Assembly (NCBI GenBank): GCA_934464775.1
Contig: CAKSKG010000003.1
Span: 1-64,000 of the forward strand
Source: an uncultured Oscillospiraceae bacterium
GTDB lineage: Bacteria; Bacillota; Clostridia; Oscillospirales; Ruminococcaceae
Direction of reading: 5' to 3'
DNA length: 64,000 nt
Positions within the stretch are counted from its first letter, which is position 1. Every line of letters begins with the position of its first letter. The notes under the pieces were generated by a model. It made no database searches. It was not told the origin of the DNA and was given only the letters and a program-made list of their open reading frames with translations. Positions 1 to 9,359 of this stretch are shown here, in pieces. A program made the translations under genes and the position numbers.

Positions 1-320
1 CGCTGAGCTGTGAGCATTGCAGTTGGACAGCCGACTGCAAGATAGATGTTTCCTTCATAAAATCCGCAGTTTCTGCATTCGTCACAAATTGCTGCAATGG
101 TCAGCAGACGAAATTCCTCGTCAACAGTTTTGTCGGGAATGTACTCCTTGTGACCCTCACCAATGCGGTAATACATTTCTCCGATATGAAGTATCTTGCC
201 CTCAAATGCAGGCTTGGTCTTGTATGCTGAAATTCCGGTGGGGAATGAGTGCAGTGAGTTTTTGATATTCCCGTAGCCTGTATCTACGGGAACGATGATA
301 GAATTATTGTAAGGAATCAT
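1..320 (-). CDS. ParM/StbA-like actin-type ATPase, N-terminal part
   Basis: The 5' end of a leftward gene that runs out of the window; about 106 codons are visible. The ATG at 320 overlaps the TGA of the upstream small gene (ATGA), which fixes the start. Residues 12-20 read VDTGYGNIK, the phosphate-1 loop typical of ParM/StbA actin-like proteins that push plasmid or element copies apart by forming filaments. The pattern of this N-terminus, including the KTKPAFEGK and LAVGCP stretches, fits ParM/StbA family proteins of clostridial plasmids and integrative elements. The C-terminal half is not in the window, so completeness cannot be judged. It suggests that the left edge belongs to a mobile element. 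Confidence 0.7.
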   Translation of the reverse strand, partial: MIPYNNSIIVPVDTGYGNIKNSLHSFPTGISAYKTKPAFEGKILHIGEMYYRIGEGHKEYIPDKTVDEEFRLLTIAAICDECRNCGFYEGNIYLAVGCPTAMLTAQ

Positions 321-493
321 GCTGTTTTCTCCTCCTTTGCAGCTTCTGCGACTTTTGATTTAAGCATTTTTATGATAAGCTCCTCCGCTGTAACAGTTGT
401 CTGTGTGTCTGTAAATGAGCTTACAATAAAGGTTGTCTTGCCGATGGTAACGCTGTGTTCAGCACCATTAGGCTTGTAGGTTCTTTCCTGCAT
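317..493 (-). CDS. TnpW-like small transposon-associated protein
   Basis: A 58-residue protein starting at the ATG at 493, preceded by GGAGG eight bases upstream; a longer reading from 541 lacks a ribosome binding site. The core, IGKTTFIVSSFTDTQ followed by a helical TAEELIIKMLKSKV tail, resembles the TnpW family of small proteins found on clostridial transposons and conjugative elements (family assignment from memory, not searched). Function is unknown. It is translationally coupled to the downstream ParM-like gene by a 4-base overlap, so the two are probably one operon. Confidence 0.5.
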   Translation of the reverse strand: MQERTYKPNGAEHSVTIGKTTFIVSSFTDTQTTVTAEELIIKMLKSKVAEAAKEEKTA

Positions 494-570
494 TTTGCAC
501 CTCCGTTTTTCGTCATATATATGGAATACGTTAAGAGTCACATTTGGTCAAAAATGAGCATCTTGTAGAT

Positions 571-815
571 AATGGTGTCATTTTTATCGAAAATGACCTC
601 CCTTATCCTGATTTCAATTCTATCACAAAGGAAAATTCTCCGATTGACGCCTTTTTGACAGGGAATTGACGCCGCACAGGTGTCATTTTTCGGATTTTGA
701 TGTCATTTTACGTTTGAAGCCTGATTTCTGCCTGCATTTTTGATGTCAAAACAGGATTTTATGACGTCACTTAATATTAACGAGTAGTGTCATTTCAACG
801 AAAATGCTGTCACTT
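571..815. repeat. Cluster of TGTCATTTT repeats (iteron- or centromere-like)
   Basis: TGTCATTTT or a close variant recurs at 576, 681, 701 and 788, with a related TGTCAC at 808 and TGTCAAAA at 744. At 577-597 two copies face each other (GTCATTTT, 5 nt, AAAATGAC). The cluster sits directly upstream of the TnpW-like/ParM-like pair. Repeats in this position act as ParR-bound centromeres or as replication iterons in known ParM plasmids; which role applies here is inference. Confidence 0.45.
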
Positions 816-830
816 TTTATATATGGGCAT

Positions 831-880
831 AAAAAAACAAAGCTCCAAAGGCTGCAATTGCCTTCAGAGCTTCGTTTTTT
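831..880 (+). terminator. Bidirectional intrinsic terminator
   Basis: The imperfect stem AAGCTCCAAAGGC (840-852) pairs with GCCTTCAGAGCTT (860-872). It is flanked by seven A and six T, so it can stop transcription both ways. It separates the mobile-element edge from the NACHT operon. Confidence 0.7.
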
Positions 881-1218
881 GCGGATATTCGGTTGTAATG
901 ACGTATTTGCGTGATTTTCAACTTATGAGAATATTTTTTCAACCGGAGAGAATTGCAAGTGTATTCAACTCGGGAGAATACGGGTAGGTTTTAGCAAGCA
1001 TTGATTTTGTGGGGACAAAATTGGATTGTGTGAAATTCCTAACAGATGATTTCGCCATAACACAGACATAAAAATCATTATACACAATAACAAACATATA
1101 ATATTTTTCTTTTTTTAGCCACTGCTATATATAATCAAGTTTTTCTTCACAATTCTATTAACATTGTAAGCATAGCATGGAGTAATGTAAAAATATTTTT
1201 AAAAAATATATATGATTG
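881..1218. other. Gene-free AT-rich stretch
   Basis: No credible coding region is seen. It holds one copy of the 17-mer TGACGTATTTGCGTGAT at 899-915, also found at 23666-23682, and becomes strongly AT-rich towards the NACHT promoter. Confidence 0.5.
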
Positions 1219-1247
1219 TTGAAATGATTACAAAGAAATGATATAAT
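1219..1247 (+). promoter_or_regulatory. Sigma-A promoter for the NACHT-RelA/SpoT operon
   Basis: TTGAAA at 1219-1224, a 17-nt spacer and a perfect TATAAT at 1242-1247. The predicted leader to the ATG at 1406 is about 150 nt. Confidence 0.6.
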
Positions 1248-1405
1248 AAAAAAAGTAATATTTATTTGTTGTATTTGGCATATAAACTATATACAAACAA
1301 AACAAATACAGGTAGGAAACTCTCGATATATTAAAGCTACTTGACAAGCATGTGCTAAAGAATATAAGCAATTGGAATAACTATTTTACTGAAGGAGGAT
1401 ATTAC

Positions 1406-3532
1406 ATGAATAAGTTACTGATTAATCAAATAATTGAATTATATACTCTTTATGAGTTTGAAGTTGAGGATTTGAAATCTGATTACATTGTTTTTCAGCA
1501 TAATAAGGGATATTTTCAAAATATTGAAATTGTACTATTATCTGATGGTATTGATATTACAGATGTAAAAAAGCAATATGAAGAAGTTGGATTTTCTGTA
1601 AGTGTTAAGAAGTTTACATCTATTGAAGACATACATAAAAAACTGTTTCATGGTTTTTTTAAACTTGAATATGCAAAAAAAAGGATACAAGAAAACTATT
1701 TGCAATTTTGTGAAATGCAAACAACAAAGAGAGTAACAAAAGAAAAATACGAGTACATAGAATGTAGTTATACCCTTAACTATGAACCTGCATCAGATGA
1801 TTTGACCCCCTTTATATCAAAAAGAATTGATAATGACGGATCAAATCTTATTATTATTGAAGCAGCAGCTGGATTTGGAAAAACATGCTCTTCATATCAA
1901 ATACTTTACACACTTTCAGAAGCATATAGTGAAAAAATTCCTCTACTTGCAGAATTGTCAAAAAACAGAAAAGCTTCTATATTTAGATATGTATTATTAT
2001 CTGAAATTGATTCTAATTTCAGCGGATTAAATTATGAATTGGTTGAAAGGGAAATACTAAATGGTAAAGTTATTCTGATAATTGATGGTTTTGATGAATT
2101 ACTGTCAAAATCTATCGAAAAACAAACAGATACAAATAATGATCAAATTAAAGATGCTCAAACTATGCTGGATACCATTGCATATTTCTTAACTGGGAAC
2201 TCAAAATCCAAGATTATTTTAACATCACGAAAGAGTTCTATTTTCACTGGAGAGATTTTTGATAACTGGATTGAGAAGAGACAGTTAACATGTAATATTG
2301 ATAGAATTCAGCTTGGTGCGCCAAATCCTGTAAAATGGGTAGGCAAAGATAAAGCAGATTGTTTAAAAGAGATTATGCCTGAATTATACTCAATCGCAAA
2401 TCCTATCTTGCTTGATACGGTTAGAAATATTAGCAATGAAGAACTTGTTAGTTTTACTAACGATGATATAATAGAATGTTATTTTAATAATCTTTTATTA
2501 AGAGAAAAAGAAAGACAGGCATTAATTATGTCACAAGAAGAGCAAATTGATACAATGCAAAGATTGGCAGCACAATTCGTTGAATTTGATATTTCTTCCG
2601 AAGAACCAAAATGCATTTCTGAAATCCTTGAATTAATTCTTGGAGATAAATTGGATGGTTACGTAAAAAAATATGAAGAACAATTACATGCCAGTGAAGA
2701 GATTTTACCAAATAAGGAAGAATTCTTATCAAAACTTGTGCATCACGCATTCTTAGATAGAGTAAGTATAAACAAAAATAATATTGGATTCATAAATGAA
2801 TTTATATTTGGTTGGCTTATAGGTGAGGCACTGATTAATAATATCCTTAATATTAATAAATTAACATATAAGTATTTAGATATTGCTACTACTGCATTTT
2901 CAGTAAGAAACCAAAATAAAAGGGATGCTTTATATAGAACTATTGAACCGTGCTTATTAAAATTTGATGAGAACCAAAGGCTTTATCTTGAGTCGAAATT
3001 ACTATGCCGAGCATCAAAAGCGTATAGTATTGCAACATTTAATTCTCTGTATTTTAATGAGCAATTTGTTTTTGAGAGCGACAATCCCTTTACGAATTGC
3101 AACTTTTATGATTGTACTTTTGATAAATGTGCAATATCGTTAAATGCTTTTTCGGAATGTCAATTTATTAATTGTGTTTTCTATGATGTCCGTTTTGTCG
3201 ATGAGTCAAAGATAGATAATCAACTTATATTTATTGCATGCAATGGACATGAAAAATTCTGTGAAAAAGCATCGCAATTTATATGTAATATTGAAGAAGG
3301 GAAAAATTATAAAAAAATTTTATTGGAACAATTCTGGAAAATAGGCAAAGAAAAAGCTGAGCCCAGATGCGGAATAAACACTGTTTATAGAGGCATATCC
3401 AAAAATGATATTGGTTACATAGATGAGGCGTTAAATGAATTAATCAATTCTGGATTAATTAGGAAGCTATCAGTATGTTATGAATTGAATTTTTCTCGGA
3501 TAGATGAAATAAAAGCAATATTAGGGAGGTAA
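1406..3532 (+). CDS. NACHT-family NTPase (STAND), probable anti-phage sensor
   Basis: A 708-residue protein; the ATG at 1406 has GAAGGAGG at the right distance, while the ATG at 1352 has none. A Walker A motif (AAAGFGKT, residues 153-160) and a Walker B motif (VILIIDGFDEL, 222-232) with the extra acidic residue place it in the NACHT clade of STAND ATPases, which oligomerise when they detect a trigger. About residues 557-600 contain a short run of pentapeptide-like units (CNFYDCTFDKC, then CQFINCVFYDV). Residues 1-130 form an alpha/beta domain I do not recognise. It is followed after 3 bases by a RelA/SpoT-type synthetase, and both genes are far more AT-rich than their neighbours, which points to transfer. 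Bacterial NACHT proteins are known antiviral sensors; pairing with an alarmone synthetase suggests a sensor-effector pair. The function is inferred from family and context. Confidence 0.75.
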   Translation: MNKLLINQIIELYTLYEFEVEDLKSDYIVFQHNKGYFQNIEIVLLSDGIDITDVKKQYEEVGFSVSVKKFTSIEDIHKKLFHGFFKLEYAKKRIQENYLQFCEMQTTKRVTKEKYEYIECSYTLNYEPASDDLTPFISKRIDNDGSNLIIIEAAAGFGKTCSSYQILYTLSEAYSEKIPLLAELSKNRKASIFRYVLLSEIDSNFSGLNYELVEREILNGKVILIIDGFDELLSKSIEKQTDTNNDQIKDAQTMLDTIAYFLTGNSKSKIILTSRKSSIFTGEIFDNWIEKRQLTCNIDRIQLGAPNPVKWVGKDKADCLKEIMPELYSIANPILLDTVRNISNEELVSFTNDDIIECYFNNLLLREKERQALIMSQEEQIDTMQRLAAQFVEFDISSEEPKCISEILELILGDKLDGYVKKYEEQLHASEEILPNKEEFLSKLVHHAFLDRVSINKNNIGFINEFIFGWLIGEALINNILNINKLTYKYLDIATTAFSVRNQNKRDALYRTIEPCLLKFDENQRLYLESKLLCRASKAYSIATFNSLYFNEQFVFESDNPFTNCNFYDCTFDKCAISLNAFSECQFINCVFYDVRFVDESKIDNQLIFIACNGHEKFCEKASQFICNIEEGKNYKKILLEQFWKIGKEKAEPRCGINTVYRGISKNDIGYIDEALNELINSGLIRKLSVCYELNFSRIDEIKAILGR

Positions 3533-3535
3533 AAC

Positions 3536-4438
3536 ATGAATATAAAAGATATAGAAGAGTATATTTCAAATATGCCTGAATCAATAATAAATGGCTTGAT
3601 TTCAAAGATAGAAGAACCCATTAATCGAGCAGGCCTGTTTGTTCGTGTCTTTGGAAGGGTTAAAACTGTATCATCACTTCAAAATAAACTTAAAACAAAA
3701 GATTATAATTCCGATCACAAAATCCAAGATTTATTTGGAGTAAGAATAACCGCTTATTTTAAAGATGATGTTAAAATATGCAAGGATATTATGCAAAGAA
3801 TTTTTGAAGTAGATAATATATCCGAAGATCTGGAAATAGCTACTAAATTTGAACCAGAAAGGCTTAATATTGTATGTAAAATTCCAATAGATATAAAAAA
3901 AGAGTTGGGTGATGGTTTATTTGATAGTATCATCGACGATACTTTTGAAATACAAATTCGAACTGTTTTTTCAGAAGGTTGGCATGAAGTTGAACATGAT
4001 TTGCATTATAAATGTAAAAACGAGTGGAGCGATGAAGCACATGATTTAAGAACATTGAATGGAATATATGCCACATTGATTACGTGTGATTGGGCAATTA
4101 TAAAGCTGTTTGATGAAAGAGCATATACAAAATATAAAAAAGAAGATTGGGCACCAATGTTAAAAAATAAATTCAGAATTAAATTCGCAACTGCAAATAT
4201 AAATGACATATTTCTAAGCAACAAAGAATTTATGAAAGAGGTGTTTAAACTAAATCGTGAACAAATTATTTCTATACTGCCATTTTGTAAATTACCACTT
4301 TCAATGGATAATTTTCTGTATATTGCGAATATCTTATATATACATTATGATAACATAAAAGCCCCTGCAATCATTGAAAAAACTATTAATCAAATAAATA
4401 CTACCTATATTAAAAAACGTCAATTAATCAAATGTTAA
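3536..4438 (+). CDS. RelA/SpoT-type nucleotidyl pyrophosphokinase (small alarmone synthetase-like), likely effector
   Basis: A 300-residue protein with an intact synthetase core: RVKTVSSLQNKLK (41-53), DLFGVR (65-70), EIQIRT (138-143) and WHEVEHDLHYK (149-159). No HD hydrolase, TGS or ACT domain is present, so it is a stand-alone synthetase. Family members transfer pyrophosphate from ATP to GDP/GTP, and toxic relatives modify adenosine nucleotides or tRNA 3' ends. The last ~100 residues are helical and unassigned. It lies 3 bases after the NACHT gene, with its ribosome binding site (GGGAGG) overlapping the NACHT stop, so translation is tightly coupled. I infer a toxic effector released or activated by the NACHT sensor; the real product (ppGpp, ppApp or modified tRNA) cannot be told from sequence. 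Confidence 0.75.
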   Translation: MNIKDIEEYISNMPESIINGLISKIEEPINRAGLFVRVFGRVKTVSSLQNKLKTKDYNSDHKIQDLFGVRITAYFKDDVKICKDIMQRIFEVDNISEDLEIATKFEPERLNIVCKIPIDIKKELGDGLFDSIIDDTFEIQIRTVFSEGWHEVEHDLHYKCKNEWSDEAHDLRTLNGIYATLITCDWAIIKLFDERAYTKYKKEDWAPMLKNKFRIKFATANINDIFLSNKEFMKEVFKLNREQIISILPFCKLPLSMDNFLYIANILYIHYDNIKAPAIIEKTINQINTTYIKKRQLIKC

Positions 4439-4502
4439 GTATATACATATAACAAAATTTTTAATAAAAATTACTATCATGCACTAAAATATACAACAGT
4501 AT

Positions 4503-4543
4503 GCACCCAAGAGGATTTTTTCATCTGCTTGGGTGCTCATTTT
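4503..4543 (+). terminator. Intrinsic terminator after the NACHT operon
   Basis: GCACCCAAG (4503-4511) pairs with CTTGGGTGC (4528-4536) and is followed by a T-rich stretch (TCATTTTATTT). Confidence 0.65.
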
Positions 4544-4653
4544 ATTTGGTAGAGTATGCTACAAATCAAAGTTGCTTTTTGAATCAAGGTAAACTATTAG
4601 TTGATTTGCCTGCTTATATCCAAAAACAGTTGAATAACTGTCTATAAAAAGCA

Positions 4654-4682
4654 TTTACAACAACCGCTGCTTGTGATATACT
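4654..4682 (+). promoter_or_regulatory. Sigma-A promoter for the Xre-ABC operon
   Basis: TTTACA at 4654-4659, a 17-nt spacer and TATACT at 4677-4682, 33 bases before the regulator's ATG. Confidence 0.6.
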
Positions 4683-4715
4683 GTAATAAAATCAAGCAAA
4701 AGGAGATTTCAAAAG

Positions 4716-5630
4716 ATGGACACAGTATTTTCATCACAGCTGCAAAGGCTTCGCAAGGAGCATAATGTTACACAGGAGACCCTTGCCGCTCACCTCGGCG
4801 TAAGTCCCCAGGCAGTCAGCAAATGGGAGAACGGCAGCTATCCCGACGGCGACCTTCTGCCGAAAATCGCAGACTTTTTCGGTGTTTCCATAGACTATCT
4901 TTACGGAAGGGCAAAGGAGGATTCTTCCGTTTTTCAACAAGTTATGGACGAAATGCAAAATCTTGTGGAGGACTCCGACAGCAGCAAAGAAATCTTCTTT
5001 GAACAGGCATTCAAATACGCATGGGCTATACAGATAGCATCGTGGAAAAATAATAAATACTATTATGACCGTCCCGAGCTTAAAGGAACAGACAGCATTA
5101 CAGTTGGTGAAATTAACAGCAAAGCAGGCTTTACCTATATGCGCCTTAACAAAGACCTTGAATATTTTTTCCTTGTAAAGCAGCCTAAGGAGGGCTTTGC
5201 AAAACGGCTAAAAATTACAGATGAAATGGCAGAGCTTTTTGCATTTCTCGGAGATAAGACAAATCTGAAGATACTGCAATATATGCTGACCTTTAAGTGG
5301 CAGGAGGCTGTTCGTGCCAAAACAATTGCAAAGCTTTTGGATATACCTGCAGAAAAGGTTGAAAAGGCACTTGAATACCTCTGCAGGTTCAACGGAATGT
5401 TTACAAAGGGAAGCATAATAAACGAGGACAACAAGGGCGAGAATATGTATCAGTCATCGCTTGTGAAAGCTGTTGCACCGATAATGCTTATGATATGTGC
5501 GGATATGATGATAACCTCCCCAAGCTCATATCAGAGCCAGGTGGGCTGGTGCGATGAAGCATTGTTTAAACGTGAGGACTTGTCCTTTCTGAAAAACAAC
5601 GAGGGGGTAAATTATGGAACAAAACAATGA
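4716..5630 (+). CDS. Xre-family transcriptional regulator with C-terminal winged-helix region
   Basis: A 304-residue protein. Residues 8-62 form a Cro/C1 helix-turn-helix (TQETLAAHLGVSPQAVSKWENG). A central region is unassigned. Around residues 170-230 a second, ArsR-like helix-turn-helix is suggested by FAFLGDKTNLKILQYM and KTIAKLLDIPAEKVEKALEYL. The start has AAGGAG upstream. The gene overlaps the first ABC exporter gene by 17 bases, so regulator and exporter form one operon; it most likely controls exporter expression in response to an unknown compound. Two DNA-binding modules in one chain is uncommon. Confidence 0.8.
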   Translation: MDTVFSSQLQRLRKEHNVTQETLAAHLGVSPQAVSKWENGSYPDGDLLPKIADFFGVSIDYLYGRAKEDSSVFQQVMDEMQNLVEDSDSSKEIFFEQAFKYAWAIQIASWKNNKYYYDRPELKGTDSITVGEINSKAGFTYMRLNKDLEYFFLVKQPKEGFAKRLKITDEMAELFAFLGDKTNLKILQYMLTFKWQEAVRAKTIAKLLDIPAEKVEKALEYLCRFNGMFTKGSIINEDNKGENMYQSSLVKAVAPIMLMICADMMITSPSSYQSQVGWCDEALFKREDLSFLKNNEGVNYGTKQ

Positions 5631-7461
5631 ACAGAAAAATCCTCTGCATAAGGATTTCGGTATTTTCAGCAATATAAAATACATACTTAATGCAATGGTA
5701 AGCTATAACAAGGGCTTTCTCCTGCTGATTCCCATAGGAATGATATGTGCACCGACCATGCAGTACCTTTGGACATTTATCTCGAAATTCGTAATTGACA
5801 TGATAACGGGTGAAGCGGGCACAGATAAGCTTTTATGGCTTATGGTGATATTCACGGTCATTCAAGCGGTTTCAACAATGCTTAATTCCTACTATTACAG
5901 CGAGATATGGTGGCGGTTTATTTGCGCACGTTTTAAGCTGATGTCCGGAAAAAATGCAAAGGTGATGCGGCTTGATTATGAATATCTCGAAGATCCCGAT
6001 GTTCTCGACTGCTATCAGAAAGCGGGAACCGCCTGCAACTCAAATGACAACGGCGTTGAGGGTATGATGCGCGGTATCGTTAATTTTATGCTGTCGGCAG
6101 CGGTGGTTACGGTGGGAATCATCATACTCGGCACTATGAATATTTTTATAGTGATGCTGATGATCGTTATTTGTATCGCAAACTTTCTGCTAAATGATCA
6201 TACAAACAAGAACGTCAAAAAGCGTGTATGGGACCCGCTTGCACCCTGGTGGCGCAAGGATAACTATCTGCGGAACGTGACCACAAGCTTTGACACCGCA
6301 AAGGATATCCGTATGTTCGGCTTGCAGGAATGGCTGACGGATAAGATAAGAGAGCTGAAAAAGGAGCGCATCGAGGCGCAGAAAAATAATGCCAAAGCGT
6401 GGCTCATCACCTCTTGGATAAGCAATATTCTGTTTGCGCTGTCCCAAGCGGCGGTGTACGGCTGGCTCATTTATAAGACCGTTCGGAGAGAAATGACCAT
6501 AGGCAATTTCAGCCTTTATCTCGGCTCGTCAATGGCGTTTTACAACTATATCACCAACCTTTTGCAGGGCGTTACAAGTCTGCTCGATTGCAGCCGTCAG
6601 GTGGACGATTTTCGCAGCTTTATGGACTTTGATAATGACAGTACCGACAGCGGCGATGATGTTCCCGATTTTGAAAGCTATGAGTTTGAATTCAGAAATG
6701 TGTCCTTTAAATATCCCAAGGCAGAGAAATATGCGCTGAAAGATCTGTCGCTGAAATTAAAAGCAGGAGAACGTCTTGCGGTGGTAGGACTTAACGGCGC
6801 AGGAAAATCCACATTTATTAAACTATTGCTCCGTCTATATGAGCCGACCGAGGGTGAAATTCTGCTCAACGGCAGAAACATAAACGAGTTCAGCAGGAAA
6901 AGCTATTACAATATATTTGCGCCCGTATTCCAGGATGTTGAGCTGTTTGCATTCCCCCTCGGGGAGAATGTTTCAATGAACACTCCCGAAGAAACGGACA
7001 AGACCAGGGCTGAAAAATGCCTTATTGACGCAGGCTTCGGTGATAAGCTGAAAGAGCTGCCAAACGGTATTTCCACCGAGGTACTGAAAATTATCCACGA
7101 TGACGGCGTTGACCTGTCGGGCGGCGAAAAGCAGAAGCTGGCACTTGCCCGTGCACTGTATAAGGACGCTCCCGTGGTGGTTCTTGACGAGCCTACCGCC
7201 GCCCTTGACGCTCTTGCGGAAAGCAGGCTTTACAATGATTTTGACAAGCTTATCGGTGGCAAGACGGCGGTGTATATCAGTCACCGTCTAAGCTCCACGC
7301 AGTTTTGCTCGGACGTTGCTATGTTCAAGGACGGCGAAATGGTTGAATACGGCACCCACGAAAGCCTGTTGAAGCAAGGCGGTGCTTATGCGGAGATGTT
7401 CCGTATCCAAGCGCAGTATTATGTTGATGATCCCGAAAGCGAGGTGACGGTCAATGCGTAA
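5614..7461 (+). CDS. ABC exporter half-transporter 1 (membrane plus ATPase)
   Basis: A 615-residue type IV ABC exporter half: about six membrane segments in residues 20-330, then a nucleotide-binding domain with Walker A GLNGAGKST (~391-399), Q-loop VFQD, signature LSGGE (~502) and Walker B VVVLDEP followed by the D-loop AALDA. It overlaps the regulator gene by 17 bases and the next half-transporter by 8 bases, which implies a heterodimer. The substrate is unknown; drug, peptide or lipid export are all possible. The ATG at 5614 has GAGGGGG upstream. Confidence 0.9.
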   Translation: MEQNNEQKNPLHKDFGIFSNIKYILNAMVSYNKGFLLLIPIGMICAPTMQYLWTFISKFVIDMITGEAGTDKLLWLMVIFTVIQAVSTMLNSYYYSEIWWRFICARFKLMSGKNAKVMRLDYEYLEDPDVLDCYQKAGTACNSNDNGVEGMMRGIVNFMLSAAVVTVGIIILGTMNIFIVMLMIVICIANFLLNDHTNKNVKKRVWDPLAPWWRKDNYLRNVTTSFDTAKDIRMFGLQEWLTDKIRELKKERIEAQKNNAKAWLITSWISNILFALSQAAVYGWLIYKTVRREMTIGNFSLYLGSSMAFYNYITNLLQGVTSLLDCSRQVDDFRSFMDFDNDSTDSGDDVPDFESYEFEFRNVSFKYPKAEKYALKDLSLKLKAGERLAVVGLNGAGKSTFIKLLLRLYEPTEGEILLNGRNINEFSRKSYYNIFAPVFQDVELFAFPLGENVSMNTPEETDKTRAEKCLIDAGFGDKLKELPNGISTEVLKIIHDDGVDLSGGEKQKLALARALYKDAPVVVLDEPTAALDALAESRLYNDFDKLIGGKTAVYISHRLSSTQFCSDVAMFKDGEMVEYGTHESLLKQGGAYAEMFRIQAQYYVDDPESEVTVNA

Positions 7462-9268
7462 AGCAAAAGAAAATATAGTCGGCGAGACCCTGATGTTTAT
7501 GCTGAAAACCGTAAGAAAGGAAAAGCCCTCCGTTTTCTTTTTGTTTCTGCTTGCCTTTGTGACAGAGCTTGCAGCCAAAATGTCAGCCATAATCCTGCCA
7601 AAATTTCTTATTGATGAGCTTGTACTTATTATCAGCGGCAAGCCTTTGGACGATCATCTTTCAAGAATTATTATATATGCTGTCCTCATCGTAGGAATAG
7701 CTCTTTTTACAAATCTTCTGTTAAACCTTGAGGCACAGCTTATGTCTGTCCGCAGTGAATGGTTCAATCAATATTTTGAAACGGAACTTTCAAAGCACAC
7801 AATGACGATGGATTTTGAGCATACCGAAGACCCGGAAGCACTTGACAAGCTTGCAAAGGCTAAGGACGGAATGAGCTGGTACAGCGGCGGAGCTATCGGA
7901 ATACTCACACAGCTATATACCGTAATATCAAATGCTGCAATTCTATTGAGCGTGTCGTTCCTCATAATCATTACCTGTCCGTGGCTTATCCCCGTGCAGC
8001 TTATATCACTTGTGCTTATCACAATATTAAATGCAAAGAATAACAAGATCGAAGCAGAAGGTTTTATGCAGCTTTCAAAAATGAACAGGATATGGGGATA
8101 TGTTTTCTATCAGCTGTCGAATTTTCGTTATGGAAAGGATATTCGTCTATATGACAGCGCTGATATGATGTGTGAAAAAGCTGATAAGTTAAGCGAGCAA
8201 CAGGTCGAATGCTGGAAAGGACAGCAGCGTAAAATGCGCCCGAACAATATGCTGATAAATGCTGTAAATGCGCTTCGTGACGGCATGAGCTATTTTTACA
8301 TTGGCTTTCTTGCAGTCACAAAGGCTATCACCATAGGCGATTTTCAGATGTGCATAAACAGCGCTTCAAATCTTTACTGGAGTCTTTATCACATAGTTTC
8401 CTCGGTGCAGGAGCTTCACAAGCGCTGCGGCTATGCTCATCGATACCTTGAGTTTATCGCATATCCTGCGGCAATGGTCAAGGGTTCAAGGTCGGTTAAA
8501 AAGGGCGAGCACACAATTGAATTTTCCCACGTCAGCTTTAAATATCCCCGTTCGGAAAATTATGTCCTGCGTGATATAAATATCACAATCAAGTCGGGAG
8601 AGCATCTTTCCGTTGTGGGACTTAACGGTGCGGGAAAGACCACATTTATAAAGCTCCTTTGCCGTCTTTACGATGTGACGGAGGGCGAGATACTCGTTGA
8701 CGGAGTGAACATCAGGGAATATTCCGATGAAGAATACCGCAGACTTTTCGCTGTTGTATTTCAAGATTTTCAGCTTTTCGCATTCAGTCTGCGAGAGAAT
8801 ATTGCCTTATCAGATACTCCCGATGATGACCGTATAAACGAGGTCTTGAAGCTGTCGGGATTTTATGATGATGCACAAAAGCTTGAACACGGACTTGATA
8901 CCACCCTTTTCAAATCCTATGACGAAAAAGGAACGGAGCTTTCGGGCGGTCAGCAGCAAAAAACTGCTATATCCCGTGCGCTGTACAGAAATGCGCCCGT
9001 TGTGATACTCGATGAGCCTACCGCTGCCCTTGACCCTGTGGCGGAATATGAGATTTACCGTCAGTTCAACTCACTTGTTGGCGGCAGGACGGCGATATAC
9101 ATTTCCCACAGATTATCCAGCTGCAAATTCTGTGACAGAATTGCCGTTTTTGCAGATGATACTATCAAGGAATACGGCACTCACGATGAACTTGCCGATA
9201 AGCCGGGCGGCATATATGCGGAAATGTTTTCGGCGCAAGCTCAGTATTATGTGAACTGCGTTGAATGA
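7454..9268 (+). CDS. ABC exporter half-transporter 2 (membrane plus ATPase)
   Basis: A 604-residue partner of the preceding gene with the same layout: N-terminal membrane segments, Walker A GLNGAGKTT (~389-397), signature LSGGQ (~496), Walker B VVILDEP with AALDP. It starts inside the 3' end of the first half-gene (8-base overlap), with GAGGTGA as ribosome binding site. Both ATP sites look complete, so there is no clear degenerate site as in many heterodimeric exporters. The operon ends in a convergent arrangement with the rRNA methyltransferase gene. Confidence 0.9.
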   Translation: MRKAKENIVGETLMFMLKTVRKEKPSVFFLFLLAFVTELAAKMSAIILPKFLIDELVLIISGKPLDDHLSRIIIYAVLIVGIALFTNLLLNLEAQLMSVRSEWFNQYFETELSKHTMTMDFEHTEDPEALDKLAKAKDGMSWYSGGAIGILTQLYTVISNAAILLSVSFLIIITCPWLIPVQLISLVLITILNAKNNKIEAEGFMQLSKMNRIWGYVFYQLSNFRYGKDIRLYDSADMMCEKADKLSEQQVECWKGQQRKMRPNNMLINAVNALRDGMSYFYIGFLAVTKAITIGDFQMCINSASNLYWSLYHIVSSVQELHKRCGYAHRYLEFIAYPAAMVKGSRSVKKGEHTIEFSHVSFKYPRSENYVLRDINITIKSGEHLSVVGLNGAGKTTFIKLLCRLYDVTEGEILVDGVNIREYSDEEYRRLFAVVFQDFQLFAFSLRENIALSDTPDDDRINEVLKLSGFYDDAQKLEHGLDTTLFKSYDEKGTELSGGQQQKTAISRALYRNAPVVILDEPTAALDPVAEYEIYRQFNSLVGGRTAIYISHRLSSCKFCDRIAVFADDTIKEYGTHDELADKPGGIYAEMFSAQAQYYVNCVE

Positions 9269-9323
9269 TCCAAAGAGAAATATCTTATTTAGCATACATA
9301 ATAAATTTTACCGCAAACAAATT

Positions 9324-9353
9324 ACCCGACTGCAAGACATCTCGCAGCCGGGT
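9324..9353 (-). terminator. Weak hairpin between convergent genes
   Basis: ACCCGACTGC (9324-9333) pairs with GCAGCCGGGT (9344-9353) with one mismatch. There is no strong T-run on either side; a modest one lies on the minus strand, where the methyltransferase ends. Confidence 0.4.
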
Positions 9354-9359
9354 GAACCA

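Noticed and set aside
787..987. 66-codon ORF near the left edge
   Set aside because: It runs through a terminator hairpin and lacks a ribosome binding site.
1081..1155. Possible extra copy of the alternative promoter near 1138-1148 (minus strand, AAAAACTTGA)
   Set aside because: The upstream half is similar, but 18 nt downstream there is an A-run and not GTTT, and no gene follows in that direction at a suitable distance.
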